From Candidatus Brevibacterium intestinigallinarum (GTDB taxonomy: Bacteria; Actinomycetota; Actinomycetes; Actinomycetales; Brevibacteriaceae), in NCBI GenBank assembly GCA_019117325.1, contig DWZY01000077.1, positions 1 to 17,852 of the forward strand: a stretch of DNA of 17,852 bases, given 5' to 3'. The first letter of the stretch is position 1; each line of letters begins with the position of its first letter. Below the pieces are notes generated by a model. That model searched no databases, was not told the DNA's origin, and worked only from the letters and a program-made list of their open reading frames with translations. This document shows, one piece after another, positions 6,432 to 13,481 of the stretch. Position numbers and translations under genes: made by a program.

Positions 6432-7718
6432 GTGTCCGGACCCGTCACCGCCGGCAGCGCCGGCGACGCACCCCTTCCCACGCGCCGGGAGCTCCGCCGC
6501 CTGTCCCAGGAGGCGGAGGCCCGGGGCGAGGGTCCGCTGACTCCGGACGAGCTGATGGCACGCGCCCTGCAGGCCCGGTCGGAGGAGGTTGCCTCCGCAG
6601 TCGAGGCCGCCCCGACCACCGACGCTGCAGCAGCGCCCGCTGAGGTCACCACGTCCGCCGAGGCCGCCACACCTGCTGAGGTCTCCGCACCTGCCAACAC
6701 GGTCGCACCCGCCGAGGCCGCAGCACCCTCCGAGGCCACCGCACCCGTCGAGGTCCCCGCACCCGCCGCCGCGGGGCCCGCCGGAGCTCCGCCACGGCCG
6801 GCCGCGCCGCCCGTGACCGCGGGAGTCCCGATCGGCCACGGCTTCGTCACCCCGCCGCCGCGTCCCACGCTGCCTCCGGACACGGAGGAGCCCAAGGACT
6901 ACGGCAGGGCCGGACGCAACCTGCCGGCGGCGATCGGCGTGGGCCTCGTCCTGGGCGGTTCCGTCCTGGCCTCCCTGCTCTTCTTCCCGCCGTCGTTCGT
7001 GGTCATCGCCGTCGTGGGCGTGGGCCTCGCGATGTGGGAGCTGGCGAACGCCCTGTCGCGCTCCGGCGCCCACGTCTCGCGCACCCCCGTCATCGCGGCG
7101 AGCGTCTGCATGCTCGTCGCCTCGTACCTGGGCGGCCGCGAGGCCCTCTGGGTCGCGTTCACGGGCGGTGCGGGCGCCGTGCTCCTCTTCGCACTGCTGG
7201 AGCGGAGGGCCGGCAACGCCGTCCGCGACGTGTGCCTCAGCCTCTTCGCGCTCACCTACGTGGGACTGACAACCAGTCTCATCGTCTACCTGCTGACGCT
7301 GGACGGCGGAAACCTCCTCGTCATCTGCTTCCTGGCCCTCGTGGTGGCCAGTGACATCGGCGGCTACATCGCCGGCGTGCTCTTCGGGAAGCACCCGATC
7401 GCCGCCCGGATCTCGCCCAAGAAGTCGTGGGAGGGCTACGGCGGTTCGGCGCTGCTGTCGACCGCGGTGGGGGTCGGGATGGCGTTCTGGGTCTTCGACG
7501 CGCCGATCTGGACGGGCGTCGTCCTGGGCGTCCTCATCCCCGCGTTCGCGACTCTGGGCGATTTCTCGGAATCGATGATCAAGCGGGACCTGGACCTCAA
7601 GGACATGGGGTCCCTCCTGCCCGGCCACGGCGGCATCATGGACCGCCTCGACTCGATCCTGCCGACCGCTCCGGTCGTCCTCATCCTGTTCAGCTTCCTC
7701 CCGGGCTTCGTCGGCTGA
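6432..7718 (+). CDS. cdsA: Phosphatidate cytidylyltransferase with long Ala/Pro-rich N-terminal extension
   Basis: Integral membrane enzyme making CDP-diacylglycerol from phosphatidic acid and CTP, the entry point to phospholipid synthesis. The GTG at 6432 lies 8 bases after frr with a weak GAGAG site. The complete CDP-diglyceride synthetase signature is present: SMIKR at 381-385, KD at 390-391, PGHGG and MDRLD ending at 407. About seven or eight hydrophobic segments occupy residues 165-425. The unusual part is residues 1-155. It begins with PTRRELRRLSQEAEA, a type of short basic motif that also seems to occur at the N-termini of other actinobacterial membrane proteins (from memory). It continues with a low-complexity region containing eight six-residue repeats (67-114). 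This region should be cytosolic and disordered. At 428 residues it is much longer than a plain CdsA (about 270-300). Confidence 0.96.
   Translation: MSGPVTAGSAGDAPLPTRRELRRLSQEAEARGEGPLTPDELMARALQARSEEVASAVEAAPTTDAAAAPAEVTTSAEAATPAEVSAPANTVAPAEAAAPSEATAPVEVPAPAAAGPAGAPPRPAAPPVTAGVPIGHGFVTPPPRPTLPPDTEEPKDYGRAGRNLPAAIGVGLVLGGSVLASLLFFPPSFVVIAVVGVGLAMWELANALSRSGAHVSRTPVIAASVCMLVASYLGGREALWVAFTGGAGAVLLFALLERRAGNAVRDVCLSLFALTYVGLTTSLIVYLLTLDGGNLLVICFLALVVASDIGGYIAGVLFGKHPIAARISPKKSWEGYGGSALLSTAVGVGMAFWVFDAPIWTGVVLGVLIPAFATLGDFSESMIKRDLDLKDMGSLLPGHGGIMDRLDSILPTAPVVLILFSFLPGFVG
6630..6773 (+). repeat. Tandem 18-bp repeat tract inside cdsA (8 units)
   Basis: Eight successive in-frame 18-bp units encode hexapeptides of the type x-A-P-A-E-V/A: AAPAEV, TTSAEA, ATPAEV, SAPANT, VAPAEA, AAPSEA, TAPVEV, PAPAAA. 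Units have diverged but the frame is never broken, as expected if length can vary by slippage without loss of the enzyme. Confidence 0.65.
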
Positions 7719-7775
7719 CGACAGTCTCACAGCGCCCGATCCCCGCGGTGACCTGTGGGAATCGCGGACTCATGA

Positions 7776-7781
7776 GATAAT
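7776..7781 (+). promoter_or_regulatory. rlmN -10 box (GATAAT), probably leaderless transcript
   Basis: GATAAT ends 8 bases before the rlmN ATG, so the predicted transcription start falls at or within a base or two of the start codon. No Shine-Dalgarno sequence precedes the ATG. The -35 region (around CTGTGG, 7753-7758) is weak. Confidence 0.6.
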
Positions 7782-7789
7782 CGCGGCAT

Positions 7790-9145
7790 ATGTCTGAGAC
7801 GACCAGCCCCTCCGCACCTCGACGGACCTCTGCCCGCAAGCAGGTCCGTCCCGTCGTCGAGCACGAGGACGGCACCACATCGCGCACTCCCACGCGGGGC
7901 GGGCGCCCCCTGCTGGACTTCCGCGGCCCCCGCGTCTCGCAGCCGCCCACGCACCTGGCGGACCTGTCGATGGACGAGCGGATCGCCGCGGTCACGGAGT
8001 TGGGCCTGCCCGGCTTCCGCGCGAAGCAGCTCTCGACGCACTACTTCGTCCATCACACGACGGACGTCCAGCAGATGACGGACCTGCCCAAGGACAACCG
8101 CGAGGCGCTGGGGGAGAGGTTCTTCCCGCCGCTGCTGACGGAGGTCCACCGCCTGCGCACCGGCAACGGCGACACCATCAAGTTCCTCTGGCGGCTGTTC
8201 GACGGGTCTCTCGTCGAATCCGTCCTCATGCGCTACCGCAACCGGATCACGCTCTGCGTGTCCAGCCAGTGCGGCTGCGGCATGAACTGCCCGTTCTGCG
8301 CCACCGGCCAGCAGGGTCTGACCCGCAACATGTCGACGGCGGAGATCGTCGAGCAGGTCATCCGCGCCAACCAGGTGATCGCCGCCGGTGAGCTCGCTCC
8401 GGACTCGGGCGAGGACCGCAACCTGCTGGGCGAGGCCGCCGCGGGAGTGGGAGACGAGTCGGAGTCCGAGGCGCCGGCCGGTGCTGAGCAGTCCGCCGAG
8501 CGGGTCACCAACATCGTCTTCATGGGCATGGGCGAGCCCCTGGCCAACTACAAGCGCGTCATGAACGCGGTCCGCCGATTCGTCGCCCCGGGCCCGGAGG
8601 GCCTGGGCATGTCCGCGCGCCGCATCACGGTCTCGACCGTGGGACTGGTCCCCGGCATCAACAAGCTCGCGGCAGAGGACATCCCCGTCACCTTCGCGCT
8701 GTCCCTGCACGCTCCGGACGACGGTCTGCGCAACGAGATGATCCCGGTGAACACGCGCTGGAACGCGGATGAGGCGCTGGACGCGGCCTACGCGTACTTC
8801 CAGACGACCGGCCGTCGCGTCAGCATCGAGTACGCGCTCATCAAGGACATGAACGATCACGCGTGGAGAGCGGCGCTGCTCGCCAAGAAGCTGAACGCAC
8901 GGGGCCGCGGCTGGGTCCATGTGAATCCCATCCCGCTGAATCCCACCCCGGGCTCCGTGTGGACCGCATCCGAGCCCGCGGTCGCCGCGGAGTTCGTCCG
9001 CGTGCTGCGCGACGCGGGTGTGCCCACGACGATCCGCGACACCCGCGGCAAGGACATCGACGGGGCCTGCGGTCAGCTGGCCACGTCGCAGCTGGACGAG
9101 GAGGAGGCCGCTGAGGCCGCCCCCGCCGGATCCGGCACGCACTGA
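7790..9145 (+). CDS. rlmN: 23S rRNA (adenine-2503-C2)-methyltransferase, radical SAM
   Basis: Methylates C2 of A2503 in 23S rRNA (and A37 of some tRNAs in studied homologs) by radical SAM chemistry. The cluster motif CGMNCPFC gives C163, C167 and C170 for the [4Fe-4S] centre. The two mechanistic cysteines are also present: C156 (TLCVSS) and C427 (DIDGACGQ), the latter being the methyl carrier in characterised RlmN. Further family segments are FMGMGEP (244-250), TVSTVGLVPGI, FALSLHAPDD and EYALIKDMND. Length is 451 residues, longer than the roughly 380 of typical RlmN, because of a basic, disordered N-terminus (about 1-45) and an acidic Ala/Glu-rich insertion (about 200-238) just before VTNIVFMG. 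The start ATG is supported by the adjacent -10 box and lack of upstream coding sequence. Confidence 0.95.
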   Translation: MSETTSPSAPRRTSARKQVRPVVEHEDGTTSRTPTRGGRPLLDFRGPRVSQPPTHLADLSMDERIAAVTELGLPGFRAKQLSTHYFVHHTTDVQQMTDLPKDNREALGERFFPPLLTEVHRLRTGNGDTIKFLWRLFDGSLVESVLMRYRNRITLCVSSQCGCGMNCPFCATGQQGLTRNMSTAEIVEQVIRANQVIAAGELAPDSGEDRNLLGEAAAGVGDESESEAPAGAEQSAERVTNIVFMGMGEPLANYKRVMNAVRRFVAPGPEGLGMSARRITVSTVGLVPGINKLAAEDIPVTFALSLHAPDDGLRNEMIPVNTRWNADEALDAAYAYFQTTGRRVSIEYALIKDMNDHAWRAALLAKKLNARGRGWVHVNPIPLNPTPGSVWTASEPAVAAEFVRVLRDAGVPTTIRDTRGKDIDGACGQLATSQLDEEEAAEAAPAGSGTH

Positions 9146-9164
9146 CGACTGGAGGAGAAGAGGG

Positions 9165-9722
9165 ATGGACACGAGCTTCCCGCGGATGACGGGCTGGAAG
9201 TCGGGATACGACCCGGCGCAGGTCGACAGCTTCTTCCGCCGTGCCCGCGAATCGTTCAACCGCGAGTCGCCGCAGCCGGGCGACCTCGACGCCCGTGCCG
9301 TGCGGACGGTGGGCTTCGATCTGGTCCGCAAGGGCTATCACGTGGGCGTCGTCGACGCGGCACTCGACCGGCTCGAGGACGCGTTCGCGAAGCAGGCCCG
9401 CGACCGCATGGTCGCCCGCTCCGGCCGTGACGCGTGGATGGAGGAGCTCACCCGCGCGGCCAGCGCGCTGCGCGGCCGACTCGAGCGCCCCGCCGGCGAG
9501 CGGTTCAACCGCGTGGAGAAGGGCGAGCTGGGCTATGACGCGGCAGAGGTCGACGCCCTGTGCGACCGTATCCACAGCTACTTCACGCAGGGCCAGCCGA
9601 TGAGCGTCGACGAGGTCCGCCGCGTCCTGTTCCGCACCCGCAAGGGCGATTCCGCCTACAGCGAGGACCAGGTCGACGCCTTCATCGACCGCGTCGTCGA
9701 AGTGATGGCGAGCGTCGACTGA
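9165..9722 (+). CDS. Small protein with four DivIVA-type motifs
   Basis: 185 residues from an ATG with GGAGGAG upstream; the frame is open back to 9018 but that overlaps rlmN. Four copies of the motif G/A-Y-x4-V-D-x3-x-R are visible: GYDPAQVDSFFRRA (14-27), GYHVGVVDAALDRL (57-70), GYDAAEVDALCDRI (123-136) and AYSEDQVDAFIDRV (164-177). Copies 2 and 4 share a longer lead-in (x-x-R-x-V-x-x-V-x-F then R-K-G), so the protein reads as a duplicated two-motif module. The motif matches the short DivI1A/DivIVA domain of actinobacterial proteins linked to polar growth and septation. Here the long coiled coil of Wag31/DivIVA is absent, so it may bind membranes or partners without forming a full scaffold. 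It lies 19 bases after rlmN and 2 bases before the next gene, so the three are probably cotranscribed. Confidence 0.85.
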   Translation: MDTSFPRMTGWKSGYDPAQVDSFFRRARESFNRESPQPGDLDARAVRTVGFDLVRKGYHVGVVDAALDRLEDAFAKQARDRMVARSGRDAWMEELTRAASALRGRLERPAGERFNRVEKGELGYDAAEVDALCDRIHSYFTQGQPMSVDEVRRVLFRTRKGDSAYSEDQVDAFIDRVVEVMASVD

Positions 9723-9724
9723 CG

Positions 9725-10408
9725 ATGACGGACACCTCCTCCGGGTCCGCGACCGCCTCCGGTCGCATCGACCCCACCTTCGACCTGCTCGACCGTCCCA
9801 TCGCCCTGGGCGGGGCCGACGACCCGGTGCTCGAGGGCCCCGCGCCGCAGACACCCATGCTGGACGGGCGCCCCGTCGAGGACCCGCGCCTCATCGCCGC
9901 GCTGTCGGTCCCGCATGTCTTCACCCGCGCCGAGGTCCTCGACCGCTCCGCGAAGCTGGGCGGAGTCCTGCGCGTGCTGGGTGCAGACGGCGCCTCCTGC
10001 CTCATCATCGCGGCGTCCGTTCCTGCGCACGTGCGCGCGTTCGCGCTCCTCGCCGGCGTGCGGATCGGGGTGCTGGTCGTCGATGAGTCGGTCGCCGGAT
10101 CCCAGGCCGTCAGCGCCGATGCGGAGTCTCTCACCATCCGCCCTCTCACTCCGGGGGAGGACGCGCAGCGGTCCGGAGGCTCCGCTCTGCGGACCGCGGT
10201 CAAGAGCGTCCCCTCGCACTTCGAGGAGATCGCCGTCGAGGGCGGGGGAACCGCCCGCGACCTCGACCAGCTCATGCGGGACTCCCGGATCGAGCCGGCA
10301 CCGTCTCGTCCTCGCGCCGCAGATTCCCCAGCACTCGTCGTGGAGGGTCGGACGGTGACCCTCGCTGAGTCAGCCGCGCATCTCGACGGTCTGCTGACCG
10401 CGGACTGA
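9725..10408 (+). CDS. Short protein resembling only the N-terminal part of an AMP-forming acyl-CoA synthetase
   Basis: 227 residues; the ATG lies 2 bases after the previous stop, suggesting translational coupling, with no strong ribosome site of its own. Residues about 68-118 (FTRAEVLDRSAKLGGVL, then a VPAHVRAFALLAGVRIG stretch) align by eye with the first Rossmann-like part of acetyl/propionyl-CoA synthetases (TYAEL...RLAGALRALG...VPEAVVAMLACARIGAV). Later ARDLDQLM and the following RIEPAP resemble the stretch just before the P-loop. The protein stops there: it has no TSGTTG P-loop, no A5-type motif and no C-terminal domain with the catalytic lysine, so it cannot be a working ligase as seen. 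It may be a degraded remnant kept in frame, or a repurposed domain. The homology is judged by eye and is uncertain; otherwise it is a hypothetical protein. Confidence 0.6.
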   Translation: MTDTSSGSATASGRIDPTFDLLDRPIALGGADDPVLEGPAPQTPMLDGRPVEDPRLIAALSVPHVFTRAEVLDRSAKLGGVLRVLGADGASCLIIAASVPAHVRAFALLAGVRIGVLVVDESVAGSQAVSADAESLTIRPLTPGEDAQRSGGSALRTAVKSVPSHFEEIAVEGGGTARDLDQLMRDSRIEPAPSRPRAADSPALVVEGRTVTLAESAAHLDGLLTAD

Positions 10409-10488
10409 GCCGCGCGCGCCGGCCCGCGACCGGACGCGCTCAGTCCCGACACACCCCGAGGGCCACATCAGTCCGGGTCGGTCACTGC
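10409..10488. other. Convergent intergenic gap
   Basis: The plus-strand rlmN group and the minus-strand hydrolase gene converge here. There is imperfect GC-rich dyad symmetry near 10405-10441 (GAGC...GCTC) but no clean terminator that I can defend. Confidence 0.35.
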
Positions 10489-11793
10489 TCAGGGCAGACG
10501 GCGACCCTGCACCAGCCCGATGAGCCGGTCGATGACCTCTGTGCCCGAGGCCCGGATCCCGTTGTGCTCCCACTCGTTCGTCACCCACGGGGTGAGGGTG
10601 GGGATGGCCGCGGCGGTCTCCAGCGAATGCGCCGTGGGGACGTACGCGTCGTCGAAGTAGATGATCGCCGCTGCGGGCACCCGTGTCTGGGCCAGTGCCG
10701 CGGGGTCATAGAGGACCGGCCACGGGTGCTGGGCGACGCGGTGGGCGATGTCCCGCCACGGGGCCAGCTCGCTGTCCTCCTCGAAGAGGCCGGGATGCAC
10801 GTGCTCGCCGCCCAGCAGGGTGGGGTCCGCGCGGACGTCGTCCGGCATCGTGCGCTCCGCCGCCCAGTCCGTGGGGTGACCGCTTGCCATCGAGGACTCG
10901 TGGATGACCGCGTAGAGCGGGTTCCTCCCGCCGTACGGGAGCATCGTGGCGAGGTCGTAGCGGAAGGCGGGACCGCGGTGGTCCAGGTGCAGCAGCCAGT
11001 GCAGCTGCTCAGCCCCGCCGGTCGCGCCCAGCCGGTGGCCCAGGGTCCGCAGCCGAGCGGGAGTGACGGCATCGCCTCCCGGCAGCAGGATCTCCCCGTC
11101 GGCCGCCCGCTCCGCGAGCTCTTCCATCCGGTTCCGATCACCGGGGAAGCGCGCGTAGAACGCGAGCGACTTCCGGCGCATGATCTCCCATGTCGCCGCA
11201 TAGATCTCTGCGGGGCTGCGATCGACCGCGGGCAGCCCGCCGGTCATGATCGCGCCGTCCAGGGATTCCGGGTGGGCCGACAGCCAGTGGACGGTCGTGA
11301 ATCCGCCGAACGATTGGCCGATCGGCGTGACGGTGTCCGCACCCAGGTGACCCAGCACGGCCAGGGCGTCCTCGACGATCGCGTCCGCACGGAAGTGAGT
11401 GAGGTACTCGGCGGCCGCGTCGGCAGAGGCCTCGCGCAGTGTCGTGGGGGCCTCGGGCGCGGTGCGATCACGCAGTCCGGGGGCCGGAGTGTCGAGGCCC
11501 AGGGGAGTGGACCGGCCCGTGCCGCGCTGATCCAGGAGGATCAGCCGGTAGTCGGCCAGGACCCGCGGAAGCCACGAGGGCGCGGCGGGCTCGAGGGAGG
11601 GGCGGGGCGCCTCGACGCCGGGCCCGCCCTGCAGGTAGACGGCATACGGGCGGTCGCCGCCGTCGTGGGCGGCGACGACGCGGGCGAACACCTCGATCGT
11701 GCCCCGGGCGGGATCGGCGCGGTCGAGGGGGACGTCGACCACGACCTCCCGCACGCGCAGGCCGGGCAGCTCCAGGGAGTGATCACTCAGCAT
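10489..11793 (-). CDS. Alpha/beta hydrolase, S33 proline iminopeptidase-like
   Basis: 434-residue cytosolic serine hydrolase of the kind that removes N-terminal proline or other residues from peptides. Family motifs: oxyanion-hole QGGPG at 55-59, DQRGTGRS at 88-95 (diagnostic of S33 prolyl aminopeptidases), nucleophile elbow GQSFGG at 159-164 with S161, likely catalytic acid in YFDDAYVP (D381 or D382) and catalytic H410 in WEHNGIR. A helical cap fills about 190-345. No signal peptide is seen. The ATG at 11791-11793 has no Shine-Dalgarno sequence, but a TAGGCT -10-like box ends 7 bases upstream. The gene lies 27 bases after the acyl-CoA synthetase on the same strand. The substrate cannot be told from sequence, and a peptidase does not obviously fit acyl-CoA metabolism. 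Confidence 0.88.
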   Translation of the reverse strand: MLSDHSLELPGLRVREVVVDVPLDRADPARGTIEVFARVVAAHDGGDRPYAVYLQGGPGVEAPRPSLEPAAPSWLPRVLADYRLILLDQRGTGRSTPLGLDTPAPGLRDRTAPEAPTTLREASADAAAEYLTHFRADAIVEDALAVLGHLGADTVTPIGQSFGGFTTVHWLSAHPESLDGAIMTGGLPAVDRSPAEIYAATWEIMRRKSLAFYARFPGDRNRMEELAERAADGEILLPGGDAVTPARLRTLGHRLGATGGAEQLHWLLHLDHRGPAFRYDLATMLPYGGRNPLYAVIHESSMASGHPTDWAAERTMPDDVRADPTLLGGEHVHPGLFEEDSELAPWRDIAHRVAQHPWPVLYDPAALAQTRVPAAAIIYFDDAYVPTAHSLETAAAIPTLTPWVTNEWEHNGIRASGTEVIDRLIGLVQGRRLP

Positions 11794-11800
11794 GGCGCCC

Positions 11801-11806
11801 AGCCTA
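11801..11806 (-). promoter_or_regulatory. Possible -10 box (TAGGCT) for a leaderless hydrolase transcript
   Basis: On the minus strand TAGGCT ends 7 bases before the hydrolase ATG and lies in the 27-base gap after the synthetase gene. There is no ribosome-binding site and no clear -35. It would give a leaderless message independent of the upstream genes. Confidence 0.4.
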
Positions 11807-11820
11807 CGCGTGCGGTCTGC

Positions 11821-13467
11821 TCAGCCCTGGATGCGGGCGGTGCGGCCGGCCCACTCCTGGGCGCGCAGCGTGTGCTTCTGGATCTTGCCCGTCGAGGTCT
11901 TGGGCAGCACGTCCAGGAACTCGTAGTGGCGCGGAGTCTTGTAGCGGGCCAGACGATCGCGCAGGAACTCCAAGAGCTCCTCCTCCGCCAGGTCTGCGCC
12001 GTCCTTCCGCACGATGAACGCCTTGGGCCGCTCGCCCCACCGGTCGTCGGGGATGCCCACGACGGCGACATCCACGACGTCCGGGTGCGCGGCGATCGCC
12101 TGTTCGACCTCGATCGTGGAGATGTTCTCACCGCCGGAGACCACGACGTCCTTCGCCCGGTCGCGCAGCTCGATGTAGCCGTCCGGGTGCATGACGCCCA
12201 GGTCGCCGGAGTGGAACCAGCCGCCGGCGAACGCCTTCGCGGTGGCCTCCTCGTCCTGGTAGTAGCCCAGCATGACGTTGTTGCCGCGCATGACGACCTC
12301 GCCCATCGTCGCGCCGTCCGCCGGCACGTCGATGAGCTCATCCGCGTCCGTGTCCGTCCGGATGACGCGAGCCCGGTCCGCCGTCAGCATGCCCACGCCC
12401 TGGCGGGCCTGCTTGGCGGCGCGCGCGGGGCCGTCGAGCTCCGCCCACGGCTTCTGCCACTCGCACACCGTGTAGGGGCCGTAGGTCTCCGTCAGCCCGT
12501 ACACGTGGACGATCTCGAAGCCGCGGTCGGCCATCCGCGCCAGCATCGTGGGGCTGGGCGGGGCGGCCGCCGTCGTGATCGTGATGCGCTGGTCGAGGTC
12601 GTGCGCCTCCTCCGCGTTCATGATCGTCGTGATGACGGTGGGCGCACCGTTGAGGTGCGTGACGCCGTGGCGGTCGATGAGGTCCCACATGACGGGGCCG
12701 CGCACCTCGCGCAGGCACACCTGCAGGCCGCCGGCGGCCACGAGCGCCCAGCCGGTGCACCAGCCGCTGCAGTGGAACATGGGCAGCGTCCACAGGTAGA
12801 CGGAGTCGTGGTCGAAGCCGGAGTGGACGATCTCCGACAGCGCGTTGAGGTACGCGCCCCGGTGGGAGTACATGACGCCCTTGGGCCTGCCGGTCGTGCC
12901 GGAGGTGTAGTTGATCGACAGCATCTGGTTCTCATCCGCGACGGCCCAGACCAGCTCGTCCGCATCCGCGGACGCGCCCGCCAGGAATGTCTCCAGGTCC
13001 ACCACGTGCGTGCCCGCGGGGTTCGCGCGGGCCAGTGGCTGATCCGCGTGCTGGTCGTCCTCCGCCAGGATGATCGTGCGGACGGTCTCCAGTTCCGGGG
13101 CGACCTGCGTGATCTCCGGCCAGTGGACGGTGTCCAGCACCAGGACCGAGGATCCGGAGTGGTCGCAGATGTAGCGGACCTCCTCCGGCGCCAGGCGCGT
13201 GTTGACGGAGACGAGCACCGCGTCGATGAGCGGCACCGCGAACTGCGCGATGAGCATCTCCGGGACGTTCGGCATCATGTAGGCGACGCGGTCACCGGGC
13301 TGGACACCGGCGGCGCGCAGCGCGCGGGCGCGCTCCTCGACCGCGGCGTGCAGCTGGGCGTACGTCCAGGAGCGATCGCCGTGGACCAGGGCGGTGACGT
13401 CCGGGAAGACGTCCGCGGACCGGGCCAGGAAGGACAGGGGAGTCAGTGGCGTGTGCCAGGGCTGCAC
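11821..13467 (-). CDS. AMP-dependent acyl-CoA synthetase (acyl-activating enzyme)
   Basis: 548-residue ANL-superfamily ligase: carboxylate + ATP + CoA to acyl-CoA via an acyl-adenylate. The GTG start has GGGAGGA 5 bases upstream. Motifs in order: opening TPLSFLARSADVFPD, VPLIDAVLVSVNTRL near 78-91, P-loop YTSGTTGRPKG at 187-197, GLTETYGP at 324-331, SGDLG at 420-424, DRAKDVVVSGGENIS ending near 450 and the acyl-transfer lysine K528 in TSTGKIQK. The N-terminal LTPLSFLxRSA pattern and the overall form match medium-chain or branched acyl-activating enzymes (the plant AAE1-like and bacterial FadD-like group) better than long-chain FACS. It begins 14 bases after gcdH, so it probably supplies that dehydrogenase or works in the same catabolic route. 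The acyl chain preference is not readable here. Confidence 0.93.
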   Translation of the reverse strand: MQPWHTPLTPLSFLARSADVFPDVTALVHGDRSWTYAQLHAAVEERARALRAAGVQPGDRVAYMMPNVPEMLIAQFAVPLIDAVLVSVNTRLAPEEVRYICDHSGSSVLVLDTVHWPEITQVAPELETVRTIILAEDDQHADQPLARANPAGTHVVDLETFLAGASADADELVWAVADENQMLSINYTSGTTGRPKGVMYSHRGAYLNALSEIVHSGFDHDSVYLWTLPMFHCSGWCTGWALVAAGGLQVCLREVRGPVMWDLIDRHGVTHLNGAPTVITTIMNAEEAHDLDQRITITTAAAPPSPTMLARMADRGFEIVHVYGLTETYGPYTVCEWQKPWAELDGPARAAKQARQGVGMLTADRARVIRTDTDADELIDVPADGATMGEVVMRGNNVMLGYYQDEEATAKAFAGGWFHSGDLGVMHPDGYIELRDRAKDVVVSGGENISTIEVEQAIAAHPDVVDVAVVGIPDDRWGERPKAFIVRKDGADLAEEELLEFLRDRLARYKTPRHYEFLDVLPKTSTGKIQKHTLRAQEWAGRTARIQG

Positions 13468-13481
13468 AGTGATCCTCCCGC

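Noticed and set aside
6072..7730. 552-codon minus-strand open frame opposite frr and cdsA
   Set aside because: Shadow of cdsA. The low-complexity Gly/Cys repeats simply mirror the cdsA 18-bp repeat tract.
7727..9331. 534-codon minus-strand open frame opposite rlmN
   Set aside because: Antisense to a gene with intact radical-SAM motifs; no start signal or domain.
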